Shown here: one piece after another, positions 1-12,100 of the stretch
How positions within the stretch are numbered: the stretch's first letter is position 1
How the letters are laid out: every line of letters begins with the position of its first letter
Assembly: GCA_015350385.1 (NCBI GenBank)
Contig: WNKI01000003.1
Span: 436,644-500,643 of the forward strand
Direction of reading: 5' to 3'
Length of the DNA: 64,000 bases
Origin: Aculops lycopersici
Taxonomy: Eukaryota; Arthropoda; Arachnida; Trombidiformes; Eriophyidae
Notes under the pieces: model-generated
Databases searched by the model: none
What the model was told of the DNA's origin: nothing
What the model saw: the letters and a program-made list of their open reading frames with translations, nothing else
Program-made: the position numbers and the translations under genes

Positions 1-3000
1 TAGAAAACTCGTGACCATTAGAGTTAAGGGATCGTAGAGGGTAGTTGAGCACTAAGACGATGGATCGTCCTTTTTAGCTCAACACGCCAACTGATCGACT
101 GCCAGCCTAAAAGCCGCGAGGCGGTCATTTCCTGGTGAGCTGATAGACTAAAGCTAAATCTAACACTAGAGCGCCAGTCGACAACGACGACGACGACTAA
201 TTCAGTCGCCCAATTAATTAGTGTCCCCTTTGCCTCAGTGGTCGCCGGAAGCTTGGGACCAAACTGGGTTATAAGCTCCAACTTCCTATTTGGGTCTGCC
301 CCTCTTTCAATTCTCGTAGTTAGCGAGTTGCGCCACTCAAAACGACAGACAAGCAAGACAATCATTAGACTTCGGATGGCGATACAACAATTGATCCTCT
401 GGGCCTCAATGGCCAGAAACGGAAGTTGGTCTCTAGTATCGGGTGGCTTGGAAAAGAGCACTAGTCGCAATAAGTTGGTTGGTTGGTTGGTTCCAGGAAT
501 AGAAGTGGCACCACTGGTTGGCGACTCTACATAAATTGAATCCAAAGCAACTTGTCAGACTCGTAGTGCTAATGAGACGAGCAGGGGGGGGGATGGAAAA
601 ACTCGACGAATTTATTCTTGAGGCGAAACTGGTCGAAAATACTAAGAGTACCCAAACTAACTGGTTGTCGCTGCTTTAAATCGCTTGCTGTTGTTGTTCC
701 TCGTTTTTCTGTTTCATGATTGATAGATTCGGTCAGTTTGTCGGCCTCCAGAACCAAGTTGGCGGCAAGCTATTGGCAGTTTGCGTGCGGAATTTGATTG
801 AATTTCAATGGATTGTTGGTGGGTTGGTTCAGTTTGGTTGGCCTTAAAGCTCAACTATTGCTCAGGTAAGAATGTGAAAGTTTAAAGACAACTACAAATT
901 TCAAATATTTCCTTCCTTATCTACTTCCGCTGAAACAAACGCGCCACCAAGTGACTCGGGTGCCAGTAGATCCATTTAAGGCTCATGAATATGTTATTTT
1001 ATATTATGCTGTCGTGGTTGGCGTGTCTATTTGTAGTTGCCCATTGGAACTATTTTACTTGGAATCTTCTTAGATACAAGTTCCTCAGGCAACTCTTTCA
1101 CTTGGGGACACAGATCACGTCCAAGAGGCAACTTGGATTTTGGGTGGCCCCCAGAATCTGTGTTAGTTTGGCGCAGACTTTGAACCAATCGGTCGCTTCG
1201 TTTCTGCCTCTAGATGTGGAAATGAGCAGCCAAACGGAAGTCGGAGCGTCTGCTGTTGCTGCTTATACTCGTCGCTCCTTTCATCTGTCTCTTTCAGGTT
1301 CCCTCTCGATGATCTTGGCCTCGCTGTCACTAGTGTGCTTGACCTGGTGCTTGCGTCTCTGGTTTCAGAAATCAACAAAGAAGATGACAGAGACACTCAT
1401 CAGTTATATTCGTCATCTCAATCACCAAAGTCGAGCTCGAGTCAATTAAAGATTCTCTTTCGTCGTCGTCGTCGTCGTCGTTCATTGACTAGCCTTTCGC
1501 GCTTGAATTGTTTGGCTGACCTCAAGATCGAGTCTCCGACGACAACAACGACGATGACAATAACAATAACAATAAGAACAAACAACCAACAACAACCAAC
1601 CGATCGATCGGTCGGTCGACTAGCTGGCTGACTGTTCCATCGATGAAGCCTTTAGCTTTCAAGGGAACGGAAGTTGATGCGAGAGACGCTGAGTTGATTT
1701 ATGTGGCCGGCCAATCACTTTGTTTTGCTCTCTCTTGTCTGCTGTTCACTTGATTTGTGAGCACTACAAATTGGAAACTAAGAGAGGGGCCAATTTGCCG
1801 TCGTCGTCGTCGTCTTCGTGGTATGTCCATATAAACAGATGGACGATGTGTTCACTGGGAAACCACCGCTTGGACACATACATAGAATTGAAAACGGATG
1901 TTTGCTCTGCGAGCCGGACAAGCAATGCGACTAGCTTCCATTGGACTGTGCATTAAAACTAGGAGGAACCTGGCGACTCAATGCTCTCGAGCTACTCGAG
2001 CCAACATTTGCCGAGATCAGTTTGGTTACTTGTGATGCATTATGTTGGCTGTTTTGGTCTCGAGCTAGCAGACGAAGACGATGGGCTGTCAGGCCGAAAT
2101 CATTATGATTGTTATTAGTATTATTGGCGCTATTCGCCATGTGGTTGTCGTGGTGGCCGTATTGTTTGTCCGAATCTCTTTCTCGTGTTCCATTGTGGAA
2201 TTAGAGAGATGAAGCATTAGTGTCGAATTAGATCTAATGCTCTCTCGTCCTTCCGTTCCTCCAATGTCATCGCAAGGGAATAAAACCTTTCGACGATGTC
2301 GCTGATAATTCGAGTCTTTGGACTGGAAAGAGAACGGTAGTTAAAATTTGGCCCAACTCATTTCGGATGAGATGAATGAAGCAGCATGTCACTCTCCCGG
2401 TGTGTCGACGTCGACGTCGACGTCGACGTCGACGTCCACGTCCACGTCCACGTCCACAACTACCATTACGACTGTGGAGACGATGACGATAAAGACAAGA
2501 AGCCGCAAAGTCACCGCAAGTTACATTTACGACGACATTTACTTTGCTAAAACATGAAACAGTAAACTCACGCTGATTACACGCCGGACGCGCGTATTAT
2601 GTAACAGAAAACTCTCTCAAAAGAAGTGAGGGAGCCACTCAAAATTGGAACATAATATCAAGTGACCATCATTCCGGACGGCGAGAGAGGAGAAGTTGAG
2701 CTGAATTGCCGAGAGTTATACCATGCGAGTTGGAAGAGATTTGTTAATAGCAAATGTTTTGCAAGTTGCCATGTAGAGTGGGAGCCGCTACGGTGGCAAC
2801 TATTGCGCAAGCGCCACCATCACAAAACGGGCGCCCAAGTTGCTCATTTGTTTCAACGCGCTCTCTTAGCCATTCATTTGCAGTCACGAACAGAAACAGA
2901 AGCGAGCAATTTAGTTGGACAAAGCAAAAGTGGTTGGTGTTGCGAGTTGAAAGTTTAGATTAGAGGAGGAGGAGAGAAAGTTGAAATGATGTTGTTAAAG

Positions 3001-3077
3001 TTTCCATCTCCACAATCAATTGCTCCCATTTCCAACTTTGCCTCAACTTTGTTATCAATTCAAACCGGAAGTACCAA
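1..3077. other. Gene-poor upstream region, no supportable gene
   Basis: Open frames here are short, many begin at TTG or GTG, and none resembles a known protein. An ATG frame at 985-1449 is hydrophobic but has no recognisable domain. The sequence is rich in short simple repeats: TTGG tetramers near 475-495, GTC trimers near 1460-1485, CAA/ACA runs near 1540-1600, and a GTCGAC hexamer array. It may hold the promoter and 5' UTR exons of the DIP-family gene that starts at 3111, but I cannot place a promoter. Confidence 0.5.
2404..2457. repeat. GTCGAC/GTCCAC hexamer tandem array
   Basis: About five GTCGAC units are followed by four GTCCAC units, so a single-base variant has spread through half the array. 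The same GTCGAC unit recurs at 15041-15062, on the other side of the DIP-family gene. Confidence 0.9.
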
Positions 3078-3110
3078 ATGAGGGCTCGCGGGAGAGAAAC
3101 AACAAGAACC

Positions 3111-6100
3111 ATGCCCAAACTTGCCTCGCTCATAAGTATATATTTACTACTCTTTGGCTGGGTAACAAGAGGCCTAGTTACTGGCCACTCGTTTAACACA
3201 CAGTCAAATTTCAGCATTCAAGACAATGGAGCAAGAGTGAAACGACGAGCATCGAAAAGCGCAAATTTGTTACCTAAATTCTCGTCGCCAATTGGAAATA
3301 CAACTGCGGTCGTTGGTCGCGACGTGCGCTTAGTTTGCACCATTGAAAATCTTGGCCAATATCAGGTGAGTTTAGGTTATGAGCTAAAGTGATTCTGGTT
3401 GAGTTTCGAGAGCTGAACTAGACTCAACCAAACGGGTAGACAGACAGACAAGCGATTTGCTCGTGGGTCTCAAGAGTGAATTGAAATTTTCATTCCGCTC
3501 AAACGAGAGGGAGCAAGTTTCCAACTTAAACTTCAAATTGACGCCCCCAATTCAAGTTCGTTTATGTGTCGTCCCAATCTGATGAGATTATTAGATGCCC
3601 TCGAGATTCTTGACACTTGAATCCGCGCTGTCGCTTTGCAGAGATTCAGTGCAAGTGGCAGAGATCAGTTTCAATGGTTCCGTTGCTGCTGCTGGCACGA
3701 TTGGGATGGAGTTACTGTTGCTAGCATCGGGACAGGAGCGGCGGCATCGGATGAAAGCTAAGCGAGTCGCTAGGCGCCGCGCGGGCTGCAATTTAGTGTC
3801 GCTAGGCGCCATGCGTCAGTGAGTCGCTCGCTACCGATCCAAAGTGAGAGACGAGCGGGCAAGTAGATTGATGATTCGGGCTCGTGAGAGAAGTGGATCC
3901 ACTAACTCCCCTCCTGGATCTAGTTGTCTAGCCAATGAGTTTAGTGAAAAGAGGAGCATCCGTCTCTAACATCGACGACGAAGACTATGACATCATCAGC
4001 CTCGTCGTGGTAGTAGTCGTCATCGTGGCGATGGCCACACGACGAGGCCATCGGCACAGATGAATCTCGCGACAGCATAGTCGACGTGTGGTTGCCACTT
4101 GACTGGAGCGCGTGCTGTTTCATCGGGATAGAGATATCGCCGGCCGCCCGACTCACTGGCCCTCTTTCAATAAAAACCCATGGAGGGGACGAGGCGCCTA
4201 GCGACAACGTGGCCATTCAATTTCCATCTTGACACTGCCACTTCGGCGGCAGCGGCGGCTAACAGTTAGCCTGAGTTTACAAAATGGAATTGCAGATAGA
4301 TACAATAACGGGTGCTAGTCAAATAGGCGACCAGAGGCGCCCTTTCTCTGCCATTTTATGTTGCCTTGCTGCCATCAAGTTGCCAACTGACTTTGAAATT
4401 GCCGACGTTTCTTCCTCACGTCTTGATCTCCAGAGTGTTAAGTTGACTTGAAGGCAGCTTGTGATCTAGCCAACCAACTAGCTGGCTGGCCAACAGTTGG
4501 GCAGGCGAATATATAATCGTCCTGATGGTTGCTGCGCTCAACTAGAGATCTATTTAGATTGAGATTTCAGGCATAAGACATTCAGACTTTTCCTCCAAAT
4601 TCAAATTCAAATCCAACCAACGATCTCTCCCAAGCTTTCACTTTATACCATCACCCAGATCAACTGATTAAATCTCGAGCCAGATTTCTAATGCCGCTAC
4701 CATTTCTATTTCGACCATCGTCGTCGCCGCCGCCGCCGCCGCTACAGACATCCATATGATGGTTGTTTTGTGCAAGAAAGAGATAGAGAGAAAGATTCAA
4801 TTTGGTTACAAATGCCATTCAATTTGCTCGATCCAAATGCTTCGATTGTCGCCACCGCTCCCCCTCTAGTATTTAACTTAACCATTTGCCTGCGCCGATG
4901 GGAGAAATTCATCCAGATTTACCATTTGTCAAGCCGGTCAACTTGACCGCCTCCCGCCACCTCCAAAATGATTTCCGCTTCCGGGTTGCCCGAGGAAAAT
5001 GGAGCCATCGCGGGGTGGGCGAAAATTCTTTGGTAGCAATCTTTTTTCCTCCTAAAGTCCGCAAAAGTTTACCGAAAATCAATATCATGTTAATGTCGAA
5101 GTTGGATAACGAGAGAGGGAATAGCCCACAAACAAGTGGTTGGCAATGTGTTACCAAGGAGCTTGATGGTTTTGTATCCCGGTGACAAACTTGTCATCTG
5201 CTTCACAGATTGAATTGATTCTATTCGAAAGGATAGATTTTGCGCAGGATAAAGTTGGTTGCGATTGCTCTTTTGCAACCACCTGCAAAGAGGGAGACTG
5301 AAGACACAGCGCAGGTGGTTGATGGCTGATTTTGAGGGGGAGATTTAGGTGCCTCATAGTAAATGTGACCGAGCGACCTGTGATATAAACGATTTCTGAC
5401 AGTGGCGCAGCTAACTCACTTGGGTTAGTGAGTGAGAGTTAGAGGATTTAGAGTTGAAAACAAACAGTATAACACCTACCAGGCGCCTCGCCAACCAGCC
5501 AGCAAGCTCTCACCTTTCCAACCTGATTTGATGTGATTCAACTGCGCCCCTCCGCGACGCAGGTTCCACGCCTCCCCTCTGCTGTGTCTTTCGTTCACGT
5601 GATTCATCAATCCTCTTGGAGGTGGAGAGACGCTTTTCCAATCGGAGGGGCGGTGAGGTTGCGACAAGTGGCGCGTTCAGCGTCCAACTTCCGGCAAGAC
5701 GATGAGACCTCGAGTCGCTAGGTCCCGTCTCGTCGTCATGCATCGCGAGCAGATTATTTGGCTGCCTTGGCGCGGCGCCGGCCAACCTGAGGCCAGCTAG
5801 CTTGTGGCATTGTTTCGCGCTTCAATGGGATCGGCCCCTTCAGGTTTATCCCTCATTCTCTCCCACAAGTTTAGTCTAGGTTCTCTTGTCCTCCTTTGCT
5901 CTCTCTCTCTCTTGTCTCTGGTGCCGCCCCACAGATTCCCTCGAGTGCTCAGTTGGCCAACCAGTTTCAGTGTTCCTCAGTTCCTCTCCGTTCTTTAGTT
6001 TACTAGACTAGCGGACAATACATTTGACTAGTTTGATGATGAACCTAGAAAAAGACGCCAAGACGGAGTGCCAAAGTCGGCACAAAAGTTCTTTCTTTTC

Positions 6101-9100
6101 TTCCTCCTCCTCCTACTTCTTCTACTACACGTCCAACTTGGCGATGCTAAATGTTGTCACTCCTCTTAGTTGAGTCCGAGTTGTTTTTTGCTTGCTTAGC
6201 GCATTTTGTTTAGATAATAAAAAAGGTGGAGCTGCAAGTGGTTGGCTGGTTTTAGTCTCGATGATGGCGGCTCCAAAAACGCGAGAGTCTACGCTGGGAA
6301 TAGCCATTTTGTTAATTGTGTCTCCAGCTCCCAAAGACTCTAAAGCTTTGGGCGCTAACTGAAACGCCCAACGTATAGTTCCTCGTCGTTGGAGTTAGAG
6401 AGATCTAAATGCGACAAAATTGCACGTCAAGCTTGAGAAACAGTAAGAGGGGAATAAGAGAGATTTGGTTAGCCCTTTGCTTTTGGGGAGGGAGTTTGTC
6501 GAAGCCAGGAAATGCGAGTGTAAATCAACGGGGAGATCCTCGTTTGGTTCTGGTGGTGAGCTCAAAGTTCACCAAGCCAAAGGCATCGAGATCCAATAAC
6601 GACGACACTAATGGAGACGATGGCTTTTAGTTGGAGTTTTTCGTAACTCCTTCTCAGATGTAAACTTTCCCTAAGCTAAACTTTCTCCCTCTAAATCCTG
6701 AAGGCCGACTAAATTGCTCAGCCCTACTCCTCTATTCTCTCCTCCAACAGAAAGCTTGTGTCGTCGTGACCAACGAGCTTCCAATTGAAAGCCTCCACCA
6801 GCCAAAGGGAACACCGAGCCAAGCGGCCGACTAAACACTCGGCTAACTATTGTTTGTTTTGTATGTTAATGAGTCGAGTTGTTGTCGAGTTTAAATGGAT
6901 GGCCACTGCGATGTAGACGAACAGCCGAAGGGACGCCAATGAAAGTTTCAGCTTGAAAGCTAAGGCAATCAGCAACAACCTTCAGTCGAGAGCGTTGATT
7001 GTTTTATCGATGAGACAACTTGATGCGGACAACTCGGTTTTGGGTTTCGGATTTGATGATTGGCAATTCTGTAAAGTCAGCAAAGTTTGCTTTGCTTTAG
7101 TTCCGAATGCCTGCTGCTGAATAATCTATGTGTTATTCTGGCGAGTCTTTAGTGGTGAATAGAAGGGGAAGAAGGAAAACAATAGAGAAGACTCATCAGC
7201 CTTTGTGCCGTCGAAAGCGTAAAACTCACCAATATAACCCAATAGACAGTGTGAGAAAATTGATTGAGTTACTTCACTGGCGCTAGGTCCCCAGCGGTAG
7301 CGACAAGCGGGGAGGGCTAGGTACGAAGGCGAGTGGGGCTATCTAAGCGAAACCGGAAGATCCCTTTGCGTGATAGTCGAGACAACTTTCCCGCTATCTA
7401 GCATTCCTAGCTTCGTAATTGATTCTTTTCCTCTTCTAACTTGAACTCCTGGTGGTCGCAGAGTTGAAGTATCTCAAGTGTAACAGAGAAACCTTTCGCT
7501 TGCCACAGGATCACGTGATTTCTAAAACAGGAACCGCCAAAGTCTAGAGCTCAGTTCTCCCGTGAGACTCTTCACGTTTTGACTCGCGATCTCTGATCTT
7601 GTAGCTGAAAGCAGCAGCAGCAGCAACAAAAGTTACAATAGCAAAGTAGAAAAGTCCCACTCTGTGTCTCTAGTGTGACATCAATCCAAGTGGCAAGCCA
7701 GATTAGCATATCTTGTCCTTTTCACTCCAACCTCCGCTGCCCAAATTCTCTCCCCTTTGACTTGTACAACTTGAACTCATCGATGAATTGGATCTCTAGT
7801 GATTTTATGCCACAAGGACGATGACGACGATTGTGTAGCAAATGTCATGATCATTTCGAGGCGATCGAGATGGCAACTCGGCGGCAAACTTAACTCTTGT
7901 TGGTATTTCTAGACAGAGAAAGAGAGAGAGAGAGAGAGAGGAAATTGATTTTGCTAGTGGCGCTTCCAAACGAAGAGCTCGAGATAATTTTATCGTTTCT
8001 CGGCTGTGGTGGTGGTTGTGCTTGTTGTTGATGTTGTGGCTAAAGCACTGGTAGTAGTGGCGTAATGAACGACCCTAGGTGCTCGCATTGTTATGTATGT
8101 TGTTAGCGCTCATCTGTGTTGCCATTTCCGTCGTTAGGTAATATTCATTTAGTTGCACTATTGCAGTGGATCTCTCTCCCTCTCTTTCTTTCTATCCGGG
8201 ATCTCAATTGTCTACTCCACTCCACTCTGTTAAGTGTTTCCAGTTTTGGACTTTATAGACAGCACATACGAGAGAAGCTAGTTTAGCTAAATTATTTTCC
8301 ACGCTCACCTGCCTTTTGGTTGGTTCGTTAGAGTGGCTCTCTCTCTCTCTCTCTTTCTCCCTCATTCTCTCTGTCTCTCAGTTTCGCTGAAAATTTGAAG
8401 CAGTAGAGAGCAAGAGAGTGGGCTAGAGTTCAAGTCTAACTCTAGCAACCAACGACTCTGCCGACTGGTAACAATAGTGTAATCTCATTGGCTTCTTGCT
8501 CCAATTCCTGCCAAAAGTGAGCCATTAAATTGTGGCCAACTGGCTTGTATTGTTCCTTGGCAATGGTCGTAAGCTTAACCGTGAAGGCCAACGAGAGTTG
8601 CCTTAGTCGACAACCAAAGCCACTGGTCCATTAGAATTGCTGGCGGCCTATCTGGCGGCCAAGACTATACACGAACCGAAATTTTGGGTTTCAATGATTT
8701 CCGTTGCCAACGAGTCGAGAAGTTGCTCTTTTCCTTCCAACCTTTTAGTTTACCTCTAAGTCATCATAACTACAGCCACTGACAGCTTGCCGTCACGTGA
8801 ACTGGCGGCTAGCTTGGATCTGCGATTGATCGCAAACATCGGTAGCTCTCCTCGCCTCGTCCAACTTGCAGGCATGCCAATTGTTTTAATTCAATACAAT
8901 TCGACTCAATTTGATTCCTCAACCACCTCAACTTTTCCAGCTTAGGTACCCCAGCTAACCTCCAGCTCAACATCAATTTGCCCGCCTCGGGGCACCTCGC
9001 TCCTGGCTTACTTACATCGTGCAGTTGCTCTCAACCAAACACACTACCTCAATGGAGGTTAATCTCTATCTCGCAAAAGTTCCCGTTACCCTCTAACCGC

Positions 9101-12100
9101 AGCTAGCCGGGATTTAATCCAGCCATTCGAGTCGGTATCGTGAGCACAATTTTGACGACCACCAAGCAACGCGCTCTTTTTGCTTTGCTCCAGTCTGTTT
9201 TGCTGGACGGGATCACGTGTCGGAGGGATCTATTTGCGTGCTGGTGGTGGTAGTTGCCGTTGCGGTTTCTGTGGCTAATGATTAAATATCCGCATAGATT
9301 GATGTTGCACCATATCCGTCCAACTTTTTGTGGCTCAACTTCGGATCATACTTCTGCGACTAGTTTCGTTGGCCCTTATTATCTTACCACAAGATCATCA
9401 TCATCAACATCATGATCTCTTCCCACTCAAGCTCATGCTCAGACTCGGGTTCATGTTCATGTCTAGGAAGCCTAGTCTCTGCCCCTCTCTTGCTACCGAA
9501 TACACTTACGCTCCCTTCCCTCGTGCTTCCAGTGGTCCAAATTCGAACGTCATAATCATCCGCTTTGTGGTCATGGATTTGAGTAGCATGCATATTGATA
9601 TAATGACCACAATCACGCACTTTTATCCAAAATGCCCCTCGGTGAGCTGGTAACGATTGCATAAATTTGGTCTTGTGGTCCTAATCTGCATGCGCCGGCT
9701 AGTCTCACTCTCCGACCCACTATTTAGCTAGTTGGTCATTTGACCGGACCTCGGACACAAAGCGATAATGTGTTCAGTCGCTTGCTAGTTTAAACTGAAC
9801 TTGAAGGATATTATAATAAATCGCAGCCGCCACTTAATTAATTTAACATGTCACCAAAATGACCAGTCACTCGGCTCATCAGTCTCAGGAGCTCGAGAGT
9901 TTGTTGGGTATATGTGTCACAAAATCATATGGTATGTTTTTCTCGCCCCATGTACGAGAAAATAGTTGAAAAAAGAGACAAAGAATCGACCACTGTTAGG
10001 CGACTCATAAATTGGGGCCTGTGGCATGATTGCCTTTGTTGCGCGCATCAGAAAAAGCGGGATAAAGCCCCTTCACGGTCACGTGCAACGTCGAAGGAGC
10101 AAATCTTGGGGCACGCCAATTTTCACCTCGAGAAGCGCCAATATCGAAACACCGACCACGTTATTATATTTTATCTCTAACCGGTCACTTGATGAACTCT
10201 AGCGACTAAAACTAGGCCACCTGCCGGTTAATTACACGCCCGAGGTGGCAGCTGGGTGGCAGAGAGACTTTGCATTCAAATATCTTACAAACAGGTTGAT
10301 TCAGTGGGTCAAGAGGTGGGCTGGGGGAAATAATAAGAGTTTACTCTCTGGGTGGTTGACGCCGTCATCATCGTCGAGTTACAGTGAGTGCTGATAAGTC
10401 AACCATATTGGGTTAGCTAGTCAATCAGTACGTAGGCAACATAAGTTCACCTGCTCGACTTGGCTTCCCAATTTCCAATTGACTGGGCTCCAATGTGCCA
10501 CCTCGTACATCAGATTTGCCTTATGCACGACCGACTTCAAGTCCAATCAACGAATGAATGAATAACAAGAGAAAGAGGCCAAGACCTCGTTTTAGGAAGA
10601 AATTCAACGAGCTTTAATAACCAATTAGAATCACCTTCGAACTCAAACTACAGGTTGCCTGGCTAAGGGAGGAGACGGGCACTATCCTAAGCATTGACAC
10701 GAATATAATCATTACAAACTATAGGATATTCCTGATTCCCGACGAGGAGGGACGCAAGTGGGTTCTTCACATTAAAGATGTCCAGGAATCAGATAGGGTG
10801 AGTATTAGCTGCTCTTAGTTTGCCGACTACCAATGAGAAGATGATCTAGCCTCTCTAGGATCATTGCCAACTGCAATTGGTTGGCTCAACGAAATTAAGT
10901 GGCCACCTGTACACGCCCATAAGGAGAGAGATAATTGGCCCACAAATTAAGCATCATGGGCGACCTCAGGTTTATCGTCTTCGTTCGTATTGACTACCAT
11001 AACCAATTTACGACACCGATGGAGTGTATTCCAAAAACCAACTGTGGCAACGAGTTGGTATTACGATTATCCGAGCTCAGGTACATGTTGGCCCGAGCAG
11101 TCTGTTTTTTGGACTTCAATTTGTACCACTTGACTGCGGAAAGTTGTCGCCCTCTTATTCCTCAGTGGCAGAGGATCTCCTCAAAAACAAACAATCCTCT
11201 TGCGTCTAGCTAATTAGGCAGGCAGATCATTTAGCCATGTCACTCTGCCGATTTCCGCAACCTTGCCACTCAGCTTGACGCAGTCATGTTCCGAAAGGTT
11301 ACAGCCGAATGCTTGGGGCTTTGGTCTTGCAAACAAGCTCAAGATACCCTCTTGCAATAAGCTTCTCATTGCGACCTCCAACCTGAAGGCCTTAAGACGA
11401 GCTCTTTGCTCGATTATTAGGCTCACTAGACTTAATGCCGCCGCTGGCAGTGTTGTTGTAGTCGTCCTAGGGGAAGTCGACGACGATTGCTAGCAGTTAT
11501 TAGCAGGAGACCCACGAACGTTGCAACAATAGCAATAGGAAAGCTTCGGGCCAGTCTAATCCCAATTTAATAGGCATGTTGAGAAGGAGAACATGGCTAA
11601 CAGTTTGTTGTTATTGCAAGTGTGCAACTTCCTGCTGACTTACCAAGCTTTGAGTAGAAGTTGGTCCCAAGATTGCTTGGTTTGCTGACCACTTGCACTG
11701 GTCCTAGTAAAAGCGACAATGAGAAGACTAGAAGTCAACTTGGTCAACAAGGAATTTGGATAGTGGGCGCAGTTTAAGATTTAAATTGCCTCTTGGTGGC
11801 GGAAGTTGCTCTTGGTTTAAACGATTTCGCTAACCACGAGCACCACCACCAACTAGAGGCTATAAAAATAACATCAGAGCCGATTTCATCCTAGTAACTT
11901 AGATGCTAACATTCTCCTTCCCTTTACATTTTTATTTTATCCCACCAACAAACACAACATGCGAAGGGTTTCTATCAATGCCAAGTAAACACAAAGCCGA
12001 TGCGCTCCACTTCCGGCTACCTGGAAGTTGTAGGTAGGTTTTGGTTTTGGTTTTTGGTTCTATTACCGCAAACTCGCCACTTTCCATCGCGAGCCATAAA

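Noticed and set aside
985..1449. 154-codon ATG open frame with hydrophobic ends
   Set aside because: No recognisable domain, lies in a simple-repeat-rich block and overlaps open frames on the other strand of similar quality.
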